In this document: one piece after another, positions 46,605 through 54,790 of the stretch | Layout of the letters: each line of letters opens with the position of its first letter | How positions within the stretch are numbered: position 1 is the stretch's first letter | Assembly (NCBI GenBank): GCA_947574055.1 | Contig: CANPIC010000008.1 | Coordinates: 1 to 64,000 of the forward strand | Direction: 5' to 3' | Origin: an uncultured bacterium | GTDB taxonomy: Bacteria > Bacillota > Clostridia > Lachnospirales > Lachnospiraceae | Length of the DNA: 64,000 bases | Position numbers and translations under genes: made by a program | The notes under the pieces: generated by a model | Told to the model about the DNA's origin: nothing | The model's database searches: none | What the model saw: the letters and a program-made list of their open reading frames with translations, nothing else

Positions 46605-46847
46605 TTATTCAGGATACATCATATATTTTAACCAGTCAAGTGAAGTCTCATGCATATTTACACGAAACACCAGGCTGTCACAGTAACATGCCGCTGCTTT
46701 TTTGGCGAATGCCGGGATCTGTTCCAGCGGTGCAGATACTTCTATCGTCTGTCCGCCTGTATATTCCGTCTTTGTCCAGTAATCCACCCACACCTCTCCC
46801 GCCGGCAGGTAAACACTGCGAGAGCGTGCATCGGTAATCTCTCCCAT
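46605..46847 (-). pseudogene. C-terminal fragment of a GH31 alpha-glycosidase, with its own RBS
   Basis: 80 codons that match the beta-sandwich end of family GH31 (alpha-xylosidase/alpha-glucosidase): RSVYLPAGEVWVDYWTKTEY, GGQTIEVSAPLEQIPAF. The catalytic barrel is missing, so it cannot be an active enzyme. It does, however, begin with ATG at 46847 and has GGGAGG exactly 7 bases upstream, so it may be translated. After the GH31-like part it continues AKKAAACYCDSLVFRVNMHE.., which does not look like the family. Either a decayed remnant or a domesticated small protein. Confidence 0.7.
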
Positions 46848-46916
46848 GACAGAACCTCCCTTTTTATTATACCGGTTATTCTCTTACAGACGGCCACTGC
46901 ATGTTTCATACTTTTG

Positions 46917-47552
46917 CTATCTTTGATGCTGCCTGCCAGCCCTTTCCCGGCGCTCTCTGTCGCAGATGATCCACTCATCCAGTGACAATGGTTCATAATC
47001 GGAATACATGCAGAAACAGTTGATCATATGACAGGGGATGCGCCGGAGGCTGCCCTCTGCACTGATAAATTCCCGCTCTTGTGTTATCTCCTGAAACTGT
47101 TCCAGTAACCTCTGATCCCGGGTATCATGGACATGACCATAAAGCATGTAACTTTTGGGAAGTCCGTTTTCATCCAGGCGATATTGCCCGTTGTAGCACA
47201 TGATCGGATAATGGCACAGGACAACTTTTCTTTTGTGATCGGAAAGTTCCTCGTACTGCTTCACCCATTCAAAACGGCTCATATCCATTTCCTTACTCCA
47301 GACAAAGCGGTCATGATTGCCCTGTATCAGATACAGCCTGCCATGTAATCGCTTTAACAGCGCATCCGTCTCCTCCACACTGCCAAAAGACAGATCTCCC
47401 AGAATGACTACCTCATCCTTGCTTCGCACTTTTCCATTCCACTTCCCGATCATATATTCATTCATCGCCTCTACCCCGGCAAATCCCCGGCAATCCATAC
47501 GGTCATTGAGGGCTGCGTGGTAAAAGTGCAGATCTGCAATATAATATCTCAC
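46917..47552 (-). CDS. Metallophosphoesterase
   Basis: 211 residues, calcineurin-like fold: ADLHFYH (D-x-H), VVILGDLSFG (GD), IQGNHDR (GNHD), CHYPIM and YGHVHD (GHxH) all present and properly spaced. These coordinate two metals and cleave a phosphodiester or phosphomonoester; the substrate is unknown. The start is GTG (47552), with a GGGAAC RBS about 10 bases upstream. It is monocistronic by orientation, with YitT 113 bases upstream. Confidence 0.93.
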   Translation of the reverse strand: MRYYIADLHFYHAALNDRMDCRGFAGVEAMNEYMIGKWNGKVRSKDEVVILGDLSFGSVEETDALLKRLHGRLYLIQGNHDRFVWSKEMDMSRFEWVKQYEELSDHKRKVVLCHYPIMCYNGQYRLDENGLPKSYMLYGHVHDTRDQRLLEQFQEITQEREFISAEGSLRRIPCHMINCFCMYSDYEPLSLDEWIICDRERRERAGRQHQR

Positions 47553-47627
47553 CTTTGCTGTTCCCTTTCCTTTCTCGTCCCATCCATCCTTCTCATACCT
47601 GTATCAAAGAATCCCTCTTATACATAA

Positions 47628-47655
47628 GCGGCGGCTCCTGAAAAAGAACCGCCGC
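47628..47655 (-). terminator. Hairpin at the end of the long operon
   Basis: GCGGCGG (47628-47634) pairs with CCGCCGC (47649-47655), 11 bases after the yitT-like stop. The T-run is poor (TTATGTAT), so termination may be partial. Confidence 0.55.
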
Positions 47656-47665
47656 CACCTCTGCA

Positions 47666-48544
47666 TTATTCAATCGGTTTGAGATAAAATCCGCCATAAA
47701 AATCTTCAGACTTAAAAGTATTGATGATCACATGAGGATCGGTCTTGTGCATCAGTTTGGCAATATCCTGCATCTCATAACTGGAAACTACCGTGTGCAA
47801 CAGGCTGATCTTCTTCCCGCTGTATCCGCCGATCCCATCCACTCTGGAGACGCCGTGCCGATATTCCGCCACATAAGCCTTGATTATCTCATCCGGCTTG
47901 GTTGTCGTGACCTGCATGGTCATACGTTCATACCGGTGATAGAAGGAATCAATGGTCTTTGTGGAAATAAACTGGAACAAAATAGAATATCCTGCGTATT
48001 CCCAGCCAAACATAAAACCGAAAATGATGATCAATGTCGCATTAAATACAAAGACATAACTCCAGATGGACTTCCCTTTTTTATTGGAAATATACAGTGC
48101 CACGAAATCCACACCCCCGGTCGAGGCATTGCCTTTCAGCGCGATGACCGTCATTATGCCATAAGAAAACCCACCAAAGATCACGTTCAGCAAAACATCG
48201 TCAAACAATGGTTCAAAATGGAGGACCTTCAGGAAAAAGCTGGCAAAAAATACCTGCAACAGCGAGAAAAACGTAAACCGTTTGCTGATACTTTTACTGC
48301 ACAATATGGCAACCGGAATGTTTAATACCAGCATACCTATAGAAACAGAAAACGTAAACCCGAAAAATGTGGAGGTGATCTTTTCGATCAAAATGGCCAC
48401 ACCGGTAAATCCGCTGGAGAGCAGGTTGATGGGATTCATAAAAATCTGCAGAATAGCCGCCTGCAAAAATCCGGCCAGCAGTACGCTCGTAAATGTGATG
48501 GCATACCGCACTTTTTCATTGCTTCTTAACTTTCGAAAATTCAT
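47666..48544 (-). CDS. YitT family membrane protein
   Basis: 292 residues. Five to six membrane helices in the first 190 residues (AITFTSVLLAGFLQAAI, LLSSGFTGVAILIEK) make up the YitT/DUF161 region, followed by a cytosolic DUF2179 domain (about 210-290; VTTTKPDEIIKAYVAEYRHGVSRVDG...TFKSEDFYGGFYLKP). The transported compound is unknown for the family. It overlaps cutC by 4 bases (ATGA), so it is translated as the last gene of the operon. Confidence 0.92.
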   Translation of the reverse strand: MNFRKLRSNEKVRYAITFTSVLLAGFLQAAILQIFMNPINLLSSGFTGVAILIEKITSTFFGFTFSVSIGMLVLNIPVAILCSKSISKRFTFFSLLQVFFASFFLKVLHFEPLFDDVLLNVIFGGFSYGIMTVIALKGNASTGGVDFVALYISNKKGKSIWSYVFVFNATLIIIFGFMFGWEYAGYSILFQFISTKTIDSFYHRYERMTMQVTTTKPDEIIKAYVAEYRHGVSRVDGIGGYSGKKISLLHTVVSSYEMQDIAKLMHKTDPHVIINTFKSEDFYGGFYLKPIE

Positions 48545-49281
48545 ATCGTCTCTACCAACCTCTTCACCAACGCCTCATCCACAATTTCATATGCATCCCT
48601 GTGAGGCTGCTCCGTATAGGAGTAGGATACATCCGGCCCGTTGGTAGTCGGATCGCAATGCCATCCCTTACAGGAACTGTGTACCTGCCAGATACCGGTC
48701 TTTTCCATCAGTTCTGCGGCATTTCCCGCATTGACGCCGCTGCCGGCCAATATCTGTATCCGCTCGCCGTATTTCTTCTGCAGTGCGGCAATCTGCTGCG
48801 CACCATCCATGGCTTTGGCCTTACCACCGCTGGTGAGGACACGGCAGATTCCCATGCCGATCAGCGCTTCCATGGCACCGTCCTGATCCTCCACGCAGTC
48901 AAATGCCCGATGGAATACAGCTTCTCCGTGATAATGCTCTATGATCTCCACGATCTCACGAATCTGCGTCTCATGAAGCCTGGCTTCTGCATCCAGACAG
49001 CCAAAGGCAATGCCGTCGGCGCCATTTTGCATCAGCAGCTGCGTATCCGCCTTCATCACCGCAAAGTCCGCATCACTGTAACAAAATCCGGCCGCTCTGG
49101 GACGCACCATTGCCACTACCTTCAGATCTGTATGTTTCTTTGTCAGAAGCAATGTTCCCACGGACGGCGTCAGACCGCCCAGATACAGCGCACTGTTCAG
49201 TTCTATCCGCTTGGCACCTCCGCGGTAGGCCGCCAGCGCATCCTCATAGCTGCCACAACAGATTTCCACTATTTTTTCCAT
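48541..49281 (-). CDS. cutC: CutC family TIM-barrel protein
   Basis: 246 residues, typical CutC length and fold: EICCGSYEDALAAYRGGAKRIELNSALYLGGLTPS at the start, then VMVRPRAAGFCYSD and the end SSCKGWHCDP. The copper role suggested by the name is not established for most members. Its place between MupG and yitT in a PTS-peptidase operon suggests a metabolic role on a sugar or amino acid derivative; that is inference. GAGGG precedes the ATG. Confidence 0.93.
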   Translation of the reverse strand: MEKIVEICCGSYEDALAAYRGGAKRIELNSALYLGGLTPSVGTLLLTKKHTDLKVVAMVRPRAAGFCYSDADFAVMKADTQLLMQNGADGIAFGCLDAEARLHETQIREIVEIIEHYHGEAVFHRAFDCVEDQDGAMEALIGMGICRVLTSGGKAKAMDGAQQIAALQKKYGERIQILAGSGVNAGNAAELMEKTGIWQVHSSCKGWHCDPTTNGPDVSYSYTEQPHRDAYEIVDEALVKRLVETI

Positions 49282-49314
49282 ATTGTCACCCTCACGATTG
49301 CTATTATAGTTATG

Positions 49315-50403
49315 TTACATCGTCAGCGCAAAGCTGTAAGCCGGTTTGATGCAGTCCAGTAAAAGCTGCTCTCCTCCGTCCACATGCCCCACATAATTGT
49401 AGACATCATCCGCTTTGATTTCGCTCAGTACGATCATCAGCTCTCCCGCATAATGTTTCAGATTGTCATTGACGATGATCACATCGCCTCTGGTAAACAT
49501 CTCCTTACCGTTTGGCCGCGGCTCGATAGATTTGTCTTTATATTGTATCCTGGGCCAGCTGGATCTGACAACCAGTTCATTGCAGTCGTCTCTGGACGAA
49601 TGGATACCACAGGTGATAATTTCCTTTTCTATTTCTGAAATAGTTTCTGCCGCATTGACTTTAATAGATATTTTGCTCAGATCCGTTTCCGCCATCGCTT
49701 TCAGTTCCGCTTCACTGGCAAAGGCATTGCCGATCAGGAAATCATTGCAAAGACCCATCGCATTCAGATGGCGAAGCTGCAGATCAATCGGCAGATCCCG
49801 GTGGATCTCCAGTGTCGGAAGTCCGTCATACACTTCCCAGGGCCCGTGGGTGTGCGGTTCACGGCTGGTGACAAAGGCCGCATTATTCAGTCCCAGAGAC
49901 TGATACCAACTGTTTAGTTCCTGCCATCTGGAAAGTCCCATACCGGTATTTCTCTGCGGATAAAAGTTACTGCAAAGGCACATATTGCTGCGGTCGGCCC
50001 CTTTTTTAATCATCACATCCAGCGCCTGCGTAGAAGAAGCATTGTATTCGATCATAATGCCATAAGGGTTTTTGGTGATCGCAATGTCCTCTGCATCACT
50101 GAAATGCTCATCCAGGCGGATAATATCCACATTCATCTCCGCAAATACGGAAAGGTCACGCGGGCCTGCTCCCAATCTTTTAAAAACGGCGCCGTTTGTA
50201 TCCACTGATACTTTCAGCCCGTTCTCATGCGCTACCTTACAAAATTCTGTAAAGTCCTGTTTGATCTTTTCTTTGTCCTCTTCCACGGACAGCAGGCAGG
50301 TAAACACACGCTGAAAGCCGTATTTGCCCGCCAGCTTCATATATTCATAGCATTTTTCTCTGGGTGCACGCTCCGGATACACAGAGATGCCAAGTCTTTT
50401 CAT
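49315..50403 (-). CDS. MupG-type 6-phospho-N-acetylmuramidase (DUF871 family)
   Basis: 362 residues: TIM barrel (about 1-240: RLGISVYPERAPREKCYEYMKLAGKYGF, then KVSVDTNGAVFKRLG, IIRLDEHFSD, NFYPQRNTG) plus a small C-terminal beta domain (about 245-362, REPRPNGK-like region at IEPRPNGKEMFTRGDVI). Members such as MupG split MurNAc-6-phosphate-GlcNAc delivered by a PTS. Here a Lac-family PTS is in the same operon, so the substrate may differ. GGGAGG is 8 bases before the ATG. Followed by cutC after 33 bases. Confidence 0.88.
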   Translation of the reverse strand: MKRLGISVYPERAPREKCYEYMKLAGKYGFQRVFTCLLSVEEDKEKIKQDFTEFCKVAHENGLKVSVDTNGAVFKRLGAGPRDLSVFAEMNVDIIRLDEHFSDAEDIAITKNPYGIMIEYNASSTQALDVMIKKGADRSNMCLCSNFYPQRNTGMGLSRWQELNSWYQSLGLNNAAFVTSREPHTHGPWEVYDGLPTLEIHRDLPIDLQLRHLNAMGLCNDFLIGNAFASEAELKAMAETDLSKISIKVNAAETISEIEKEIITCGIHSSRDDCNELVVRSSWPRIQYKDKSIEPRPNGKEMFTRGDVIIVNDNLKHYAGELMIVLSEIKADDVYNYVGHVDGGEQLLLDCIKPAYSFALTM

Positions 50404-50438
50404 AGTAATGTCCTCCCATTCCAGTACCGCTACATTCC

Positions 50439-50513
50439 TTCCGGCGCCCTTTCCCGGAAAGGATTTCCCAGATGCTTTCGCGTCTGTTTCATCCTTTCAG
50501 GCGCCGTCCGGAA
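50439..50513. repeat. Long imperfect inverted repeat inside the operon
   Basis: TTCCGGCGCC (50439-50448) and AAAGGAT (50458-50464) pair with ATCCTTT (50491-50497) and GGCGCCG..CCGGAA (50500-50513). It fills the 122-base gap between the M20 dipeptidase and mupG-like genes. No T-run, so probably an RNA-processing or stability element rather than a terminator. Confidence 0.5.
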
Positions 50514-50525
50514 TTTCGCTGTTTT

Positions 50526-51644
50526 TTATTCCAGTCCTTCCATCAGTTGATGGAGTGCGTAGGCGTAGATTTGGGTGTTTTTCTCGATATCACATATGCG
50601 CATCCATTCGTCAGGCAGATGGCCTATGCCTTTCTGGCCTTTGAAGCTGGGACCGAATGGTACGATGTTTTTCACCACTTTGGCATAGCTGCCGCCGGTG
50701 GTGGTCACTGCGCTGCCGTCTTCGTGCATGATTTCTTCATAGACCCGTTCCAGTGTTTTGATCAGGTAGGTATCTTTGTCAAAAAAGACAGGATCGATGT
50801 TGGAATCCAGAATGAGGATCATATGCTCACTGCAGAGCTTGCGCAATGCCTCTGTCATTGTCTCCAGTTTGTAGGAAGCAGGGTAGCTGGAAACCAGTGT
50901 CAGTCCGCAGCTGTCCTTATCCTCAAACAGTTCAACCTTGCGCACCTGGTTCATGCCAAACTCTTCATCAGAATAGTCGATCCCCAGGCTGGCAGCCAGG
51001 TCGCTTTTGTTCAGGATAAACTGGTTGACAAAGGTGTAGAGCTCCTCTGTCCTGTCTTTGGGCAGGCTGTAGCGGAATACCGCACGGCCGCGCTCCGCAT
51101 AGATAACCGGATATTTGACATCGGGTGTCCATCCCATAAGCGGATATTTGTGGTCTTTAAAATACCACTTCATGTCCTCCATCCCGGTTTCTTCGTTGGT
51201 ACCGAAAATGATTTTCACACGGATGGGGAACTCATAGCCCAGATCCATCAGTGTTTTGAGCGCATACATGCAGCAGAATGTGGGTCCTTTATTGTCAAGG
51301 ACACCTCTTGCATACAGGGTACCGTCTTTTTCTGTACATACAAAAGGATCGGTCTTCCACACACCATTCAGATCCACCACATCCAGATGGCCCACACAGG
51401 CAATATAATCTTCCGTATCAGGGCCGCAGGCAGCGATACCCACCTGATTGCCCACATTCTCTGTCTCGAATCCCAAACGCCGGGCAATGTCAAGTGCCTG
51501 ATTCAGGCAGTCTGTCACTCGTTTTCCGTAAGGGTCCTCCGGTGTGGCCGTATCCTGACGCGAGTCCATACTACAGATCGTTTTGATATCTTCGACCAGT
51601 TCCGGAAGCAGTTCACTTACATGGGTTATGATTTTCTCTTTCAT
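50526..51644 (-). CDS. M20 family dipeptidase (Sapep/PepV-like)
   Basis: 372 residues. M20 metal site: CVGHLDVVDLNGVW (His, Asp), RGVLDNKGPTF (bridging Asp), GTNEETGMEDM (Glu-Glu), and a C-terminal GGSYAKV...GHLPDEW (His). It should cleave dipeptides with a Mn or Zn pair in the cytosol. It is somewhat shorter than PepV (about 470), so the lid domain is reduced. The gene begins 2 bases after the Ntn-hydrolase stop, with GAGG in that stop region as RBS. A second M20 dipeptidase is at 61831-63168. Confidence 0.93.
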   Translation of the reverse strand: MKEKIITHVSELLPELVEDIKTICSMDSRQDTATPEDPYGKRVTDCLNQALDIARRLGFETENVGNQVGIAACGPDTEDYIACVGHLDVVDLNGVWKTDPFVCTEKDGTLYARGVLDNKGPTFCCMYALKTLMDLGYEFPIRVKIIFGTNEETGMEDMKWYFKDHKYPLMGWTPDVKYPVIYAERGRAVFRYSLPKDRTEELYTFVNQFILNKSDLAASLGIDYSDEEFGMNQVRKVELFEDKDSCGLTLVSSYPASYKLETMTEALRKLCSEHMILILDSNIDPVFFDKDTYLIKTLERVYEEIMHEDGSAVTTTGGSYAKVVKNIVPFGPSFKGQKGIGHLPDEWMRICDIEKNTQIYAYALHQLMEGLE

Positions 51645-51646
51645 CT

Positions 51647-52600
51647 TTATTCCTCAACCGGTGCCATCCGCACGCGCATATATTCCTCCAGCCACTCCTT
51701 GGATGCCTCTTCAAATGTGCAGTGGCCGTCTTCTTCTCTGGTTACCAGGTAGACAATGGGGGGCTGCTCCTGTGTGGCTACACTGAAAGAAAATCCGCCG
51801 ATATTGGTAGCGCAGCCAAATTCCCCTTTATTGTTCATTGCCACGACTGATAAATCGCCCGCTTCTCCCCGTTTTGCTTTCAGCTTCTGATCAAGGTCGT
51901 TTACGGCTTTCTCGCATGCCTCCTGCGGTGTCAGACCTTCTTTCATCAGGCGTACGATCTCATAAGAAATACAGCCTTTCATCAGGTCTTCTCCCAGCCC
52001 TGTGGCCGTCGCACCGCCCACTTCAGAATCCGCATAAAAACCGGAACCCACAATGGGGGAATCTCCCACACGGCCGCTGCGTTTCATAAACAGGCCGCTG
52101 GTGCTGGTAGCCGCGGTCACGGTCCCGGACTGATCCAGGCACACCATACCTACCGTATCATGGCCGTCATACGGTTTGAGTTCCTGATCCAGTTCTTTTT
52201 TCTTTTTGCGGTAAAAGGCCTTTGCACGGTCGGTGAGCATCTCCTTTTCTTCGAACTGAAACTCACGTGCATACTTTTCAGCGCCTTCCCCTACCAGTAC
52301 ATTGTTTACTTTTTCTTCGCTGAGTTTTCTGGCAATACTGATGGGATTTGCAAAATCTTTGATGGCCCCCAGCGCACCCACGCTCATGGTGTCTCCATCC
52401 ATATATCCGGCATCCAGCTCCACGATCTGCTCCTTGTTGGGCAGACCGCCGTAGCCCACCGATTTATAATAAGGAAAATCTTCCACCGCGCGGATGGCAG
52501 TCTCGATGGCGCTGCCCGAAGTTTCTCCCTTTTTCAGCATTTCATCCGCCAGTTCTATTCCTTCCTTTGCCATTCTCCATGTGGCTATGATTCCGTACAT
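51647..52600 (-). CDS. N4-(beta-N-acetylglucosaminyl)-L-asparaginase-type Ntn hydrolase
   Basis: 317 residues. Glycosylasparaginase/isoaspartyl peptidase family: autocleavage is expected at Asp148-Thr149 in GHDTVGMVCLD, leaving Thr149 as nucleophile. SGRVGDSPIVGSGFYAD and GGATATGLGED form the substrate pocket; the HDTVG pattern points to glycosylasparaginase rather than type II asparaginase. No signal peptide, so the enzyme is cytosolic and needs imported substrate. It would release Asp from GlcNAc-Asn or a similar N-linked amide. AGGAGG precedes the ATG. In the PTS-peptidase operon. Confidence 0.9.
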   Translation of the reverse strand: MYGIIATWRMAKEGIELADEMLKKGETSGSAIETAIRAVEDFPYYKSVGYGGLPNKEQIVELDAGYMDGDTMSVGALGAIKDFANPISIARKLSEEKVNNVLVGEGAEKYAREFQFEEKEMLTDRAKAFYRKKKKELDQELKPYDGHDTVGMVCLDQSGTVTAATSTSGLFMKRSGRVGDSPIVGSGFYADSEVGGATATGLGEDLMKGCISYEIVRLMKEGLTPQEACEKAVNDLDQKLKAKRGEAGDLSVVAMNNKGEFGCATNIGGFSFSVATQEQPPIVYLVTREEDGHCTFEEASKEWLEEYMRVRMAPVEE

Positions 52601-52618
52601 ATCATTTCCTCCTGCCTG

Positions 52619-53692
52619 TCATATTGCATCATTGTTGCATATCTTTTTAAATGTATCATCATCCATGTCCTTTACCAGCTCACAGAGCAGGCGGATGCAG
52701 GCCTCTACATCATCCTCATGGATTATACTGTGATTGGTATGCATATAGCGGATCGGTATGGATACGGTCATATTGATAATTCCCTCAAAGGCCTTGTGTA
52801 TATTGCCGGAATCCGTACCGCCCTTGTTAAATACCGCATACTGATAAGGGATTTCATGCTTTTTGCAGATGCTCTCCACATACCGCACCAGTCCTCTGGG
52901 GGCGATAGAATTGGAGTCAATCATCGAAAGCACCACCCCTTTGCCCAGGCTGCAGATATTGTGGTTGGCCGGGGTATCTCCGGCTAATGTGGTGTCAATG
53001 GCGAACGCAATATCCGGATGCACCGCTTCCGTAGCGGTCCTGGCCCCCCGAAGGCCCGGCTCTTCCTGCACGGTATTCGCCAGATAAAGGGGCACATGCA
53101 CCGTGTCTTTGAGTCTCTCCGCCGCCTCTGTCATGATATAGTTCCCGATACGGTCATCAAAGGCCTTGCAGGAGATATATTTGGGGTTGTTCATCAATTC
53201 AAAATGTGCCCAGGGCGCAACCATATCTCCCATGGCAATTCCCAGGGCAAGTACTTCTTCCCTGTCTGCCACACCTAGATCCAGATACACATCTTCTATG
53301 GCAACGGTCTTATTGCGGATCTCCTGTGGCAGTCCGTGCGTCGCCATACTGCCCATCAGCGCGGTATATTGCTTTCTCTCTCTTGTGACAATGGTATACC
53401 ACTGTCCCAGTACCATATGGCTCCACCAGCTTCCCACAGGACGGACCCGGATAAATCCGTTATCGTCAATGCTCTCTACCATAAAACCCACTTCGTCCAT
53501 ATGAGCGGCAATCATCATTTTCGGGCCCGGTTCTTCCACACACTTAAGCCCTACCACACTGCCCAGCCTGTCCCTGATACAGTCAATACCAAGGTTCTCA
53601 TATTCTTTTGCAAGCATCTCTCCCGCTTCCTGTTCAAAAGAAGAGATCCCGCAGACAGAACATATCTTTTCCAATCTTTCCAAATTCATCAT
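52619..53692 (-). CDS. M42 family aminopeptidase (active)
   Basis: 357 residues. All M42 metal and catalytic residues are present: His64 and Asp66 (AAHMDEVGF), Asp180 (KAFDDRIGN), Glu210-Glu211 (VQEEPGLRG), Asp233 (FAIDTT), and a C-terminal His (HTNHSIIHEDDVEA). M42 enzymes form tetrahedral dodecamers that trim peptides from the N-terminus. It overlaps its upstream paralogue by 4 bases (ATGA), so the two are made together. The first ATG is at 53692; a second ATG follows at once. Confidence 0.95.
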   Translation of the reverse strand: MMNLERLEKICSVCGISSFEQEAGEMLAKEYENLGIDCIRDRLGSVVGLKCVEEPGPKMMIAAHMDEVGFMVESIDDNGFIRVRPVGSWWSHMVLGQWYTIVTRERKQYTALMGSMATHGLPQEIRNKTVAIEDVYLDLGVADREEVLALGIAMGDMVAPWAHFELMNNPKYISCKAFDDRIGNYIMTEAAERLKDTVHVPLYLANTVQEEPGLRGARTATEAVHPDIAFAIDTTLAGDTPANHNICSLGKGVVLSMIDSNSIAPRGLVRYVESICKKHEIPYQYAVFNKGGTDSGNIHKAFEGIINMTVSIPIRYMHTNHSIIHEDDVEACIRLLCELVKDMDDDTFKKICNNDAI

Positions 53693-54711
53693 CTATTGTC
53701 ACCCAGTCCGAATCCTGCAATTTTTTCAGAATCAATGGTTTCCAGATATGCGGCAAGGCTGTCTGTCAGTGCATCCACATCACCGGCTCTGCATATCTCA
53801 TTGGCACTGCCCATATGGTCCATGGCAATCCCCACACTGACCGCAGGCGTTCCTTTTAATGTCTTATGAATAAAGGAACCGTCATTTCCCGTTATCCCGA
53901 AATAGGGTTTTGTCTCTGTCTTTTCCGCAAAGTCACGCAATAGCGACTGTGCGGGAAGCATCTGTCTGTCATAATATCCCAGAATCACGCCGTCCCCTGT
54001 GCTGATCTTGCGTTTGGCCGTATCAAATGCCGTCAGGGCAATGGCTGCATCTGGACGGATCACATAAGTGGCGGTCTTCGTCCCCCGGAACCCGATCACC
54101 GACTGGGCAATGCATCCGACTGCCAGATGGAAATCAAATTCCTTATCTTTCACCCGTTCCAGCAATTCCAGCGTCACTTCATTGAACACTCTGGGGAACA
54201 GTGCCTTGGAAATGATAATTCCGTTTTTCTCACTGTAAGTGCTGGAAAATCCCGCCAGATCACCCGGGTATACCAGTTCTTTCAGTTCATCATAGGGAAG
54301 GCCGCAGGTGATAAATAATTCATCCGCATTTTTGGCTTCGCAGGAGTCTTCCAGCGATTTTTTGTCCATCCCGATCACACCTTCTATGCAGGTGTCCTCT
54401 CTTGTCAGGATACGTACCCGCTGATGCAGCAAAGAACTGCATGCAAGATGCTCCAGCGGAATAAAAGCAAGAGTGCCTTCCTTTTTCACTTCTGAGATCA
54501 TCAGGCCCACTTCGTCCAGCGGGGAAGCGATCATAAAGGTCTGTGCCTGCGGATTTTTTGATTTTTTAATGGCAAAGAAAGAGCCCAGACGGTCATATTT
54601 TATCTCATCACACAAAGGTCCATAACTCTCCCTGAGTATCTTCGCAACTCCCTGTTCCGCACTGCTGACTCCGAAACTGTTACATAGTTTTTCTAATCTC
54701 CCTGTGTTCAT
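53689..54711 (-). CDS. M42 peptidase paralogue lacking active-site residues (pseudoenzyme)
   Basis: 340 residues from the ATG at 54711 (AAGGAG 4 bases upstream; an earlier in-frame ATG lies in a terminator stem). It aligns along its length with the M42 enzyme encoded next (RLEKLCNSFGVSS; DEVGLMISE; IGFRGTKTAT), but key residues are replaced: His64 to Pro (ASPLDEVG), Asp180 to Pro (ALFPRVFN), Glu-Glu to Gln203-Ser204, and the Asp of FAIDTT to Thr. Only Asp66 remains. It cannot bind metal normally. It may assemble with its active partner as a regulatory or scaffold subunit. Confidence 0.85.
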   Translation of the reverse strand: MNTGRLEKLCNSFGVSSAEQGVAKILRESYGPLCDEIKYDRLGSFFAIKKSKNPQAQTFMIASPLDEVGLMISEVKKEGTLAFIPLEHLACSSLLHQRVRILTREDTCIEGVIGMDKKSLEDSCEAKNADELFITCGLPYDELKELVYPGDLAGFSSTYSEKNGIIISKALFPRVFNEVTLELLERVKDKEFDFHLAVGCIAQSVIGFRGTKTATYVIRPDAAIALTAFDTAKRKISTGDGVILGYYDRQMLPAQSLLRDFAEKTETKPYFGITGNDGSFIHKTLKGTPAVSVGIAMDHMGSANEICRAGDVDALTDSLAAYLETIDSEKIAGFGLGDNR

Positions 54712-54724
54712 ACTTCTCCTTTTT

Positions 54725-54770
54725 GAAAAGACCGCCGCAAAATGCATTTCGTAAAATCCTTTTGCGGCGG
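54725..54770 (-). terminator. Intra-operon terminator between PTS and peptidase genes
   Basis: A perfect 11-bp stem (54732-54742 with 54760-54770), followed on the minus strand by TCTTTTC. It ends only a few bases before the RBS of the M42 pseudoenzyme gene, so it could reduce downstream expression relative to the PTS genes. Confidence 0.8.
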
Positions 54771-54790
54771 CACTTTTAAAATTTTATGAC

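Noticed and set aside
50472-51752. 426-codon open frame on the plus strand
   Set aside because: Antisense to the M20 dipeptidase, whose catalytic motifs are intact.
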